Assembly (NCBI GenBank): GCA_028284445.1
Contig: JANQRS010000021.1
Coordinates: forward strand, 124,001 to 188,000
Source of the DNA: Calditrichia bacterium
GTDB lineage: Bacteria > Calditrichota > Calditrichia > RBG-13-44-9 > J075
DNA: 64,000 nucleotides
Direction: 5' to 3'
This document shows positions 42,649 through 50,958 of this stretch, one piece after another; positions within the stretch are counted from its first letter, which is position 1; every line of letters begins with the position of its first letter. A model generated the notes under the pieces. That model searched no databases and was not told the DNA's origin. It worked only from the letters and a program-made list of their open reading frames with translations. Both the position numbers and the translations under genes were made by a program.

Positions 42649-43768
42649 TTATGTATTGCGTTGCAATAAGCGACACAACGCTCAGCCCTGCCGCAGCCAA
42701 AAACGGCACCCGGTAGTCCCAAATCCACAAAATCCCACCCAAAACCGGAATGACTACGGCGGCAATATGGTTGATGGTAAATCCGACTGCCATTGTCGGC
42801 GCAAAATCCCGTGGATCGCCTATTTTTTGAAAGAAAGTACGAATGGCAATCGAAAAGTTAAAGAAGATATGGTCAACAATGTATATCAGTGCGACCAGCC
42901 AGCGCGATTCAACATAGGCGTACGCGATGAATACAAAAATCAAACTAAAATACTCAAGGGAAAGCACGCGCCGCTCACCAAATCGAATGATCCATAGGCC
43001 AATGAGCGGACTAAGAAAATAGTTGACGAGATTGTTGATGATGAAGAGAATGGTAATTTCCTGGATGCTGAAAGCGAATTTCTCTACAAGGAGAAAAACC
43101 GCAAATGCGACGAATATCTGGCGGCGGGCACCGGAAAGGAAGGTCAGGAAATAGTAGAGCCAATATCTCTGCCGAAAAACCATATGCTGACGCTGCGGCA
43201 CGGTATCCTCTCGTGTTGGCTGCTGTCGTAGCCCCCAGAAAACGGCCATCAGCACCATTCCCCCGACAAGCAAGTAGATGCCCTTATACCCCATGAAGAT
43301 ACTCAAAACCAGGATCAGCGCACCAACAGCGATATTGGCCGCAGCAGCATAGCTGCGAAATTTACCGAAGACCCAGGGAGATGTATCTTCATCAAAGTAC
43401 TGCAATGTCAGGGATTGGTTGGTGGTTTCAAAATAGTGAAATCCAAAGCTCATGATCAAGGTGGTAGCGATGATGCCGCCATAGGTCGGGAAGAAACCCG
43501 TCATGCACAAGCCAGTCCCGAGAGCCGCAATAGCAAGCAAGGAAACGCGATGTTCTTTCATGATCAGGAATAGGAAAATTGCCAATAGCGAAAGCAGTCC
43601 CGGCACTTCGCGCACAGACTGGATGACGCCAACCTGATCCCCGGCCAGGCCAACCACTTCGACGGCAAAATTGTTAAATAGGTTCCGCCACGCCTGGTGG
43701 CCGGCAGTTGAGGCAATGCTTAACACCGCCAAAAAGCGAAACATGGGATCGCGAACAGCATCTTTCAT
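42635..43768 (-). CDS. Major facilitator superfamily transporter
   Basis: This 377-residue protein has about 11-12 hydrophobic segments and the MFS-type layout of two six-helix halves. Examples are LAVLSIASTAGHQAWRNLFNNFAVEVVGLAGDQVGVIQ, GLLSLLAIFLFLIM and, in the second half, FALLIEKFAFSIQEITILFIINNLVNYFL-like segments. Its ATG follows the threonine-dehydratase stop with no gap (TAGATG), so the two are coupled. The substrate is unknown; an amino acid or its breakdown product is a guess from context. Confidence 0.85.
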   Translation of the reverse strand: MKDAVRDPMFRFLAVLSIASTAGHQAWRNLFNNFAVEVVGLAGDQVGVIQSVREVPGLLSLLAIFLFLIMKEHRVSLLAIAALGTGLCMTGFFPTYGGIIATTLIMSFGFHYFETTNQSLTLQYFDEDTSPWVFGKFRSYAAAANIAVGALILVLSIFMGYKGIYLLVGGMVLMAVFWGLRQQPTREDTVPQRQHMVFRQRYWLYYFLTFLSGARRQIFVAFAVFLLVEKFAFSIQEITILFIINNLVNYFLSPLIGLWIIRFGERRVLSLEYFSLIFVFIAYAYVESRWLVALIYIVDHIFFNFSIAIRTFFQKIGDPRDFAPTMAVGFTINHIAAVVIPVLGGILWIWDYRVPFLAAAGLSVVSLIATQYISNDK

Positions 43769-44731
43769 CTATAACATCAACTTTCGCAATGCCTCTGTTG
43801 TCAAGCGAGTGCCGCTGATAATCAGCACCACCGTCTTCCGGCGATATTGATCGGCTGTTTTCAGGAAGGCGGCAAGCGAGAGCGCCGCGGCGCCCTCTAC
43901 CATCATTTGATGATGCTCAATCATATAAAGGATGGCTGCACGAATATCCTCTTCGCTAACCAACACAAAGTCATCAACACATTCCTGAACTATCGGAAAG
44001 GTGATGGCATCTGCTTCAATGCCACCGGCGGTCCCATCAGCCCAGGTGGGCAAAGAAGCTATATCAACGATTTTTCCGGCCTTTATGGAATGATACATCA
44101 CTGCAGAATTCTCCGGCTGGCAGGCAACAATCTGTGTCGCAGAGGCGCGCGTTTTCATCCAGGCGGCAATACCGGAAATCAGCCCGCCACCGCCAACCGG
44201 CACAAAAACAGCGTCAATATTCTTCAATCCTTCCGTCAGCTCACAGCCAATAGTTCCCTGACCAGCGACAATCGCCGGATGGTTGTAGGGCGGTACAATC
44301 GTCCCGCCTTCCTTCTCTGCAAGATCGCGAGAGAAGGCTTCCGTTTCACCGACGTCCGTACCATGAAACAGAATCTCAACGTTGTATGAGCGCAATACAG
44401 CCAGCTTTGACGGCGATACGTTTTCAGGCAAGCATATACGGCCACTTGCCTTCAGATGGTCGAGCGTATGCGCCAGGGCGACTCCATGATTTCCACTTGA
44501 GGCGGCAATCACGCTGCCTATATTCCCCTCCTCCGCGAGTGAGAGAACGAAGTTTGCGGCACCGCGGATCTTGAATGAGCCGGTGACCTGAAAGTTCTCC
44601 AGCTTTAGATAGATTTCGCAGCCATATTGCTGACTCAGGAAACGCGCATATTCAAGCGGGGTATGACGAATAAGATCTGCAGTTCGAAAACGGGCTTTGC
44701 GAATTGCATCGGAAAGGGATTCGAAATTCAT
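43769..44731 (-). CDS. PLP-dependent threonine/serine dehydratase
   Basis: This 320-residue fold-type II PLP enzyme starts at the ATG at 44731; a TTG 33 bases earlier is less likely. The cofactor lysine is Lys54 (GSFKIRGA), followed by the SSGNHGVALA phosphate-binding loop and PVGGGGLISG. The C-terminal ISGTRLTTEALRKLM fits catabolic-type enzymes without an ACT regulatory domain. It would deaminate threonine or serine to the 2-oxo acid. A serine/threonine racemase is possible. Coupled to a downstream MFS transporter. Confidence 0.92.
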   Translation of the reverse strand: MNFESLSDAIRKARFRTADLIRHTPLEYARFLSQQYGCEIYLKLENFQVTGSFKIRGAANFVLSLAEEGNIGSVIAASSGNHGVALAHTLDHLKASGRICLPENVSPSKLAVLRSYNVEILFHGTDVGETEAFSRDLAEKEGGTIVPPYNHPAIVAGQGTIGCELTEGLKNIDAVFVPVGGGGLISGIAAWMKTRASATQIVACQPENSAVMYHSIKAGKIVDIASLPTWADGTAGGIEADAITFPIVQECVDDFVLVSEEDIRAAILYMIEHHQMMVEGAAALSLAAFLKTADQYRRKTVVLIISGTRLTTEALRKLML

Positions 44732-44899
44732 AGCAGAATATACGGCGATAAGCGGGATAGGCAAAGGGGCGGTCTTTGAAAAAACGCGCGGTAATGGAAC
44801 AACCAGGGCCTAACATCCCTCTCTGTCCTCCTTAGAAAAGGATACAAGGGATTGTCTTACTCCTCGCTAAAGCCCGAACGCGCTACCCCAAACCGCTTT

Positions 44900-45145
44900 T
44901 CAAACACCACGCACCAATCCATTCCAGGTACCAAACCACATAAAACCGGCGGGATCGCGGGTAATTGCCTTAACGCCGAACGGCGCCGTTGGATCAGAAC
45001 ATTGAATTCGCTCAAAGCGAATATCCTGACTCAGACGATATACAGGGGGCGTTTCCCGGGCATAGAGGATAGAACGGACAAGCAGGCCGGCAACAATTAG
45101 CTGGGTGAAGACAGGATGCGAAACGGCGCGTAAACCAATTCTCAT
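44900..45145 (-). pseudogene. Remnant of a two-component-regulator propeller sensor
   Basis: This 81-residue frame has a signal-like N-terminus (PVFTQLIVAGLLVRSILYARE). It then has YRLSQDIRFERIQCSD...GVKAITRDPAGFMWFGTWNGLVRG, which is the typical first blade of 'Reg_prop' ligand-sensor domains ('I..D..GFMWFGT.NGL.R'). Those domains belong to hybrid histidine kinases of over 1000 residues, and here the reading stops after one blade. An unrelated frame continues for about 16 codons. No ribosome site is visible. It is best read as the 5' fragment left by a deletion. Confidence 0.6.
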
Positions 45146-45225
45146 TCGTCATCAGACAGGTATAGAAGCAACATGTAATAGGGATTACGACCAACTCAAC
45201 AGCTGTTAAAATATAAGGAAAAACC

Positions 45226-45293
45226 AGGGAATTAGTCAACTCCAAAGAGGCATGGTCAATTATTTATTTAAATGGAGTTGAGGCTAATTCCCT
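45226..45293. repeat. Inverted repeat beside the sensor remnant
   Basis: AGGGAATTAGTCAACTCCA (45226-45244) returns inverted at 45273-45293 with a 2-base bulge, around a 28-base AT-rich loop. It lies behind the lipoprotein-gene end and in front of the remnant. It may be a terminator-like hairpin or the scar of a lost element. Confidence 0.65.
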
Positions 45294-45308
45294 TTATGAT
45301 TAGCAGTG

Positions 45309-46028
45309 TTACAACAAACCGTTCTTGGCAATCAATTCACCCATCGCGGCGCGGGTTAATTCTACCAGTTCCGGAAAGGGATGATCGGTGCCGGTGCGCA
45401 CGGACCAGTTCCATGATTCAGTGACGATAAATGGTTCATCGATCCAGGCGATAGATTTGTCACGCCAAATGGTTTCACCGTCCAGGGTTTCCATTTTGAT
45501 ATTGAACTCCAGCCCTTGCCGGAATTCCTGGGCGCGACGGCGTGTGAGGATATGTGGCTCGTTAGGATGGGTAACCGGCAGGAACATCACACGAATATCC
45601 ATTTTGATGACCGCCTCAACATCGTTGTCAGCAGAAACATCGTCGGCATCGCCATGCGGGTAGCCAATTGGATCATATTCAACTTCACCGCGCAAATAGT
45701 CGACGTCCTGAACAGGTAAGTCAAAACGATATCTCAAAGCGTCTTCAATGACATCATAAGAGGAATGCAATTGGCGAAGTGCGTAGGAATTTTCCGGATT
45801 GTTCCACTCGCCGTATACACGCTGAATGGTTTCAATCCCCTCTTTCACGTCGAAAATCGCCTGGATCAGACCATCGGATTCCTCCACCGGCGCTTCGACC
45901 TGAACATCATCAATTTTGAAATCAAAGGCAACCACCGCCACTTTCGGTGGAATCTCGGAATGCTGTAATGGTTTATAAGAAGAACAAGCGAGCGTAAGCG
46001 TCAATAGTAGCAGACTGATATATTTCAT
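45309..46028 (-). CDS. Lipoprotein of unknown function
   Basis: This 239-residue protein has a clear lipobox (LTLAC, Cys15). The mature part is acidic, with beta-rich stretches (KVAVVAFDFKIDDVQVEAPVEESDG, DVEAVIKMDIRVMFLP, GLEFNIKMETLDGETIWRDKSIAW). I recognise no family. Palindrome R7 separates it from the SulP transporter on the same strand. Confidence 0.75.
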   Translation of the reverse strand: MKYISLLLLTLTLACSSYKPLQHSEIPPKVAVVAFDFKIDDVQVEAPVEESDGLIQAIFDVKEGIETIQRVYGEWNNPENSYALRQLHSSYDVIEDALRYRFDLPVQDVDYLRGEVEYDPIGYPHGDADDVSADNDVEAVIKMDIRVMFLPVTHPNEPHILTRRRAQEFRQGLEFNIKMETLDGETIWRDKSIAWIDEPFIVTESWNWSVRTGTDHPFPELVELTRAAMGELIAKNGLL

Positions 46029-46206
46029 GGTATCCCCTCAAAGTTTTTGTTATTTGGATATACCATAACAATAACAAGCACAGTGCCAGAAGTATTCGAA
46101 AGGGGCATTAGACATTGATATTATTGACTTTACAAGAAACGAAGTGGAGATTTTGCACTGCTAACCAGGTATACATCGGAGGGCGCGCTCGGTAAAATTG
46201 TCGAGG

Positions 46207-46253
46207 CACATCCCCCTGGGTCCCCTTTTGAAGGGGGATTCCGGGCGATGTGC
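46207..46253. repeat. Intergenic CCCC-rich palindrome R7 (type B)
   Basis: GCACATCCCCCTGGGTCCCC is mirrored imperfectly by GGGGGATTCCGGGCGATGTGC. It lies 28 bases behind the end of the SulP transporter gene. Confidence 0.85.
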
Positions 46254-46280
46254 TGTTGAGACTCAATGTCATTCAAGCTA

Positions 46281-47981
46281 CTACTTTATGGACTTAAATT
46301 TCCCGACTTCCTCAAAATAGGCCACCGCTGCCCGCTTGCTGTGAAAGAAATGGTCCTTCCCTATTCTCTTTTTGAAACCAGCCCGCTTCAAAACATCACG
46401 AACCGGACCATGCAGGTTAGCAAAATAGAGTTCAATGCCGATGGACAGAAGATCTGCGTGAATCTCCAGCAGACCAGAGATTGCTGATGAATCGATATTG
46501 GTGATTGTGCTGCCGTCAAAGACAACCGCCTTGATGGTATCCTCCCGGCCCTTGATCGCCTCTTCCAGCCAGCTTTTCAAATAGGAAATGTTGGCGAAAT
46601 ACAGCGGCGCGTCAAAACGGCAGATTAACAGGCCAGCAATCTCTTCAGCATCCGATATCCGCGACATATTGCGAAAGATATTGGTGCCGGGAACACGTCC
46701 AAGCACTGCCGTATGCGGATGTGTGGTGCGACGCACGACAATTATCAAGGAGACCACAACGCTGACAAGAATACCATTTTGAATACCCAGCGCCAAGGTC
46801 CCGGAAAAGGCTACGATCCAGACAAGGAAGTCAGAGCGTTTGATTCGCCAAAGAAAGCGAAGCTCACGAAACTCAAATAAGCCGGTAATGGCAACCATAA
46901 TGATTGCCGCCAAAACCGCCTTCGGCAAATAGTAGAACAGAGGAGTGAGAAATAGCAAAACGATGCTGATCAGTATGGCGGTCAGGATGGAAGAAATGCC
47001 GCTTCTGGCACCAGCAGTAGCGTTGACGGCTGAGCGCGAAAAGCTACCGGCCACCGGGAACCCCTTAAACAGAAACGCGCTGAGATTGGCCAATCCAAGA
47101 GCAATTAATTCCTGATTGGCATCCACATCGTAGCGATACTTGAAAGCAAAGCTTCGGGCAATTGCAATGGATTCCATAAATCCGACAAAAGCAATGGTAA
47201 GCGCAATTGGCAGCAATTCCAATAGCGTGTCAGGTTTAAACTCCGGAAGCGAAGGCATCGGCAAACCATCGGGGACTTTGCCAACAATTCGCACGCCAAC
47301 TTCAGCAAGGTTAAATTGCCACACCAGCCAGGTGCCAATGAGAACGACAACCAGCGCAGCAGGCAGTTTGGGCCAGTTTCGTTTCATTATCAACAAAAAA
47401 AGGATTGCCGCAGCGCCAATCGCCACCGTCGGCAGATTGATGATGTTGACATTTTGCGCGACGTGCCAGAGCACTTCATGCACATAGGACGTCGAAGGAA
47501 TGTCAACACCCAGTATGTTTTTCAGCTGGCTGGCGCCAATAATGATGGCTGCAGCCGAGGTAAATCCGCTGATAACCGGATGTGACAGGAAGTTCACCAG
47601 GAAGCCAAGGCGGGCAAACCCCATCAACAGTTGAATGGCGCCTACCATACCGGCCAGCACCATTGCCAGGAGGATATAGTCATTGCCTCCCGGTTCTGCG
47701 AGTTGTCCCACACCGGACGCGACCAGCAGTGACAAAAGCGCGACAGGACTAACTGAGAGCTGTCTTGACGTCCCAAAGAGCGCATATAAGAATAAGGGCA
47801 CAACAGAGGCATAGAGGCCCATGATGGGCGGCAAGCCGGCAATGAGGGCGACCGCCATCGCCTGAGGAATAATCATGACGGTGACGACAATACCTGCGTT
47901 CAGGTCTTTGCTGAAATCAGAAGCTTTATACCAACTCCGCCAGCCCAGGAAGGGGAAAAACTGTTTTAGCCTCGTATCCAT
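46281..47981 (-). CDS. SulP-family inorganic anion transporter with STAS domain
   Basis: This protein of about 566 residues starts at the ATG at 47981; a GTG 30 bases upstream is possible. It has the SulP opening (DLNAGIVVTVMIIPQAMAVALIAGLPPIMGLYASVVPLFLYALFGTSRQLSVSP) and the AFPVAGSFSRSAVNATAGARSGISS-like motif. Multiple helices follow, then a cytoplasmic STAS domain (AVVFDGSTITNIDSSAISGLLEIHADL) with the conserved Ser of regulated STAS folds. It carries sulfate, bicarbonate or dicarboxylate; the ion cannot be told. No carbonic anhydrase or sulfate gene is adjacent. Confidence 0.95.
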   Translation of the reverse strand: MDTRLKQFFPFLGWRSWYKASDFSKDLNAGIVVTVMIIPQAMAVALIAGLPPIMGLYASVVPLFLYALFGTSRQLSVSPVALLSLLVASGVGQLAEPGGNDYILLAMVLAGMVGAIQLLMGFARLGFLVNFLSHPVISGFTSAAAIIIGASQLKNILGVDIPSTSYVHEVLWHVAQNVNIINLPTVAIGAAAILFLLIMKRNWPKLPAALVVVLIGTWLVWQFNLAEVGVRIVGKVPDGLPMPSLPEFKPDTLLELLPIALTIAFVGFMESIAIARSFAFKYRYDVDANQELIALGLANLSAFLFKGFPVAGSFSRSAVNATAGARSGISSILTAILISIVLLFLTPLFYYLPKAVLAAIIMVAITGLFEFRELRFLWRIKRSDFLVWIVAFSGTLALGIQNGILVSVVVSLIIVVRRTTHPHTAVLGRVPGTNIFRNMSRISDAEEIAGLLICRFDAPLYFANISYLKSWLEEAIKGREDTIKAVVFDGSTITNIDSSAISGLLEIHADLLSIGIELYFANLHGPVRDVLKRAGFKKRIGKDHFFHSKRAAVAYFEEVGKFKSIK

Positions 47982-48273
47982 ACGAAGAGATTCCTTAGAT
48001 CTATCCGACACACAATACTAACAACACGCCGCTTTTACAAGGAATTGCAGATTTTATGTGTTTAACAACGCCGTGATGCGTATTACCTTATCTACGAGAA
48101 TATTCACAAATCGTCGCGGCAAACCCGACCTTAACGAATATTATTAAGTGCTTTAGAGAGCTTGATTTTATCGTTGATTATCTGAAAAAATCTCCATTAG
48201 TTTTGAAATGTGATTGCCGATTTTAATAATAACGGCCGTCCGAAACCCAACACGACTGAAAGTGCCTTGGCTC

Positions 48274-49533
48274 ATGAAATCATTCATCGACTATCCATCC
48301 GATTCCCATTTTCCAATCCAGAATTTGCCCTACGGTGTATTTAGCCGCGACGGCAGTGACGAGCGCAGAATTGGCTGCGCTATCGGTGATCAAGTGCTCG
48401 ATTTAAGCGAGCTTGAGAAAAGAAAGCAGCTGTCCTCAAGCTATTTTCAGTCCGGCTCCCTCAATCAGTTTATGGCTGCGGGAAAAAGCGAATGGCAGCG
48501 CATCCGGGTAGAAATACAAGATCTGCTGTGTAATACGGAGTTGGAACTGTATTGCAATCGGGTGCTGCGTGACAGAGTGCTGATCCCGCAAAGCGGAGTG
48601 CGCATGCACCTCCCGGCAGAAATTGGTGACTATACGGATTTTTACTCGTCGCGGCAACATGCGACCAATGTTGGGATGATGTTCCGCGATCCGGCCAATG
48701 CCCTCTTGCCGAATTGGCTGCATATCCCTGTTGGCTATCACGGGCGTGCCAGCTCTGTAGTTGTCAGCGGTACGCCGCTACGCCGTCCGAATGGTCAGAC
48801 CAAGGCGGACGATGCCAACGCCCCGCGCTTTGGGCCCTGCCGCCTGCTCGACTTTGAGCTGGAAATGGGTTTTTTTGTCGGTCCAGGAAATGAATTAGGC
48901 AAGCCGCTCAGCACAGCGGAAGCGGCGGATCATATTTTCGGCCTGGTTTTGGTCAACGATTGGAGCGCCAGGGATATTCAAAAATGGGAATATGTGCCTC
49001 TGGGACCGTTCCTGGCTAAGAACCTCGCCACCTCGGTATCTCCCTGGGTGGTACCATTGGCCGCACTTGAACCATTCAAGATCGATGGTCCTAAACAGAA
49101 TGATCCCGAACCTCTCCCCTATTTACGCTACAATGGTCAATGGACTTATGATGTGCACCTGGAGGTCGGCTTAAAGCCGGCAAATAGCGACACGGCAACA
49201 ACTATCGCCCGCTCCAACTATAAATATATGTATTGGAATATGGTTCAGCAACTGACGCATCATAGCATTACGGGCTGTAACCTCCGCCCCGGTGACTTGC
49301 TCGCTTCCGGGACGATCAGCGGGGAGACACCGGACTCTTACGGCTCAATGCTGGAGCTTGCCTGGAGAGGCACCAAACCGCTGCAGCTTGACAATGGCGA
49401 ATTCCGCAAGTTCTTGCTCGACGGTGACAGCGTCATTATGACCGGCTGGGCCCAGGGAGATGGATACCGGATTGGCTTTGGTGAGGTGGAAGGAACAGTT
49501 CTGCCAGCCTTTGAATTGTCAAATGACAAATGA
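48274..49533 (+). CDS. fahA: Fumarylacetoacetase
   Basis: This 419-residue enzyme starts at the ATG at 48274, because a TTG 60 bases earlier adds sequence foreign to the family. Motifs match [56 protein letters not shown] and [19 protein letters not shown]. It cleaves fumarylacetoacetate to fumarate and acetoacetate, the last step of tyrosine breakdown through homogentisate. The homogentisate dioxygenase gene follows 121 bases later. Its last codons (SNDK, stop) are written by a heptanucleotide array. Confidence 0.97.
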   Translation: MKSFIDYPSDSHFPIQNLPYGVFSRDGSDERRIGCAIGDQVLDLSELEKRKQLSSSYFQSGSLNQFMAAGKSEWQRIRVEIQDLLCNTELELYCNRVLRDRVLIPQSGVRMHLPAEIGDYTDFYSSRQHATNVGMMFRDPANALLPNWLHIPVGYHGRASSVVVSGTPLRRPNGQTKADDANAPRFGPCRLLDFELEMGFFVGPGNELGKPLSTAEAADHIFGLVLVNDWSARDIQKWEYVPLGPFLAKNLATSVSPWVVPLAALEPFKIDGPKQNDPEPLPYLRYNGQWTYDVHLEVGLKPANSDTATTIARSNYKYMYWNMVQQLTHHSITGCNLRPGDLLASGTISGETPDSYGSMLELAWRGTKPLQLDNGEFRKFLLDGDSVIMTGWAQGDGYRIGFGEVEGTVLPAFELSNDK

Positions 49534-49584
49534 CAAATGTCTAATTTTGTCATTTGTCATTTGTCATTTGTCATTCGACATTTT
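49520..49584. repeat. Heptanucleotide arrays in inverted orientation
   Basis: CAAATGA units (49520-49541) are followed, after TAATT, by their inverse as four or more TTTGTCA units (49547-49584). The arms could pair into a long hairpin between fahA and hmgA. The stop codon of fahA (49531-49533) lies in the left arm. Confidence 0.93.
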
Positions 49585-49654
49585 CTACCGTGAGCGTAGT
49601 TGAAGATTCTGCAAACATTTAAAATAAAAAAAATATTAGCCGGGAGACCCCCTC

Positions 49655-50851
49655 ATGCCCATCTATCACAGACTTGGAAAAGTGCCTTCAAAGCGGCACA
49701 CGATTTATCGGCAGCCTAACGGGAAGCTATATAACGAGCAGCTTTTCGGCACCATCGGCTTTGATGGGATGTCATCATTGTCCTATCACATACATCGCCC
49801 GACACAGGTACGCGAAATCAACAAGTCGCGAAGCCTGACGCCTATCGTTGCCGTCGAGAAAAACATCCAGGCCCGCCTATTGAAGGGCTTTGACGTCGAT
49901 CCGGTTGACGACTTTCTCGATAGTCGCGTGCCCTTATTGGTTAACGGCGATATTCATATCGGCCTGGCGGCGCCAAGGCACTCGGTGAAGGGGTATTTCT
50001 ACAAAAACGTCGATGCTGACGAAATGCTCTTCATTCATAAGGGCAGCGGCACCCTGCGAACGATGTTAGGCAATGTGCCTTTTGAATACGGAGATTACTT
50101 GATTATTCCGAGAGGCATGATTTACCAGATCGAGTTCGATAGCGAAGACAATCGCATTCTCTATGCAGAGTCATTCCACCCAATTTACACCCCGAAACGC
50201 TATCGCAACTGGTTTGGTCAACTATTGGAACACTCCCCTTTTTGCGAACGCGACTACAAGCTTCCTGAGGAGTTGGAAACCTATGATGAAACCGGCGAAT
50301 TCATCATGAAGATCAAAAAGCAAGGACATTTGCACGAGCTGGTGTATTCAACACATCCTTTTGACGTCGTTGGTTGGGATGGCTATAACTTCCCCTATGG
50401 CTTCTCGATTCACAACTTCGAGCCAATCACCGGGCGGGTACACCAGCCACCGCCAGTGCATCAAACCTTCGAGACCGGCGCATTCGTAATTTGCTCCTTC
50501 TGTCCGCGAATGTATGACTATCATCCCGAGGCGATACCGGCGCCTTACAATCATTCGAACATCGACTCTGACGAGATGCTATACTATGTCGATGGGGATT
50601 TTATGAGCAGAAATCATATTGAGAAGGGACACATCACTCTCCATCCGGGCGGAATTCCGCATGGACCGCATCCCGGGGCCTACGAACGCAGCATCGGCAA
50701 AAAGGAAACCGGCGAGTTGGCAGTCATGATCGACACATTTAAACCGCTGATGATTACAGAAGATGCGCTAAAGCTTGATGATGGTGAGTACTATCAATCG
50801 TGGTTGGAGCCGGAATTTGCGGCGCAGATAGGTAAGAACGGGCATAAGTAG
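49655..50851 (+). CDS. hmgA: Homogentisate 1,2-dioxygenase
   Basis: This 398-residue cupin enzyme opens the aromatic ring of homogentisate with O2 to give maleylacetoacetate. Iron ligand candidates are His300 (YNHSNIDSDEM), Glu307 and His336 (IPHGPHPG). The surrounding PPPVHQTFETGAFVICSFCPRMYDYHPEAIPAPYNH is the family's active-site strand. At 398 residues it is shorter than the 430-450 of human or Pseudomonas enzymes. The His-to-acid spacing is 7 (or 6 if Asp306 is the ligand), so the metal site merits modelling. Together with fahA it makes most of the lower tyrosine pathway; the isomerase gene is not present. Confidence 0.93.
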   Translation: MPIYHRLGKVPSKRHTIYRQPNGKLYNEQLFGTIGFDGMSSLSYHIHRPTQVREINKSRSLTPIVAVEKNIQARLLKGFDVDPVDDFLDSRVPLLVNGDIHIGLAAPRHSVKGYFYKNVDADEMLFIHKGSGTLRTMLGNVPFEYGDYLIIPRGMIYQIEFDSEDNRILYAESFHPIYTPKRYRNWFGQLLEHSPFCERDYKLPEELETYDETGEFIMKIKKQGHLHELVYSTHPFDVVGWDGYNFPYGFSIHNFEPITGRVHQPPPVHQTFETGAFVICSFCPRMYDYHPEAIPAPYNHSNIDSDEMLYYVDGDFMSRNHIEKGHITLHPGGIPHGPHPGAYERSIGKKETGELAVMIDTFKPLMITEDALKLDDGEYYQSWLEPEFAAQIGKNGHK

Positions 50852-50857
50852 CTATAT

Positions 50858-50897
50858 ACATCCCCCTAAGTCCCCCTTCGAAGAGATTAGGGGATGT
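50858..50897. repeat. Intergenic CCCC-rich palindrome R8 (type B)
   Basis: ACATCCCCCTAAGTCCCCC is mirrored imperfectly by GAGATTAGGGGATGT around TTCGAA. It lies just behind hmgA. Confidence 0.85.
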
Positions 50898-50907
50898 GAG
50901 TAATTTC

Positions 50908-50953
50908 AACCCACTCCTAAGTCCCCTAACGGAAAGGGATTTAGGGGTGGGTT
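50908..50953. repeat. Intergenic CCCC-rich palindrome R9 (type A)
   Basis: AACCCACTCCTAAGTCCCC is mirrored by GGGATTTAGGGGTGGGTT. It is 10 bases from R8, so one element of each type stands between the convergent hmgA and TPR genes, as R1 and R2 do at 6.2 kb. Confidence 0.85.
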
Positions 50954-50958
50954 TACCA

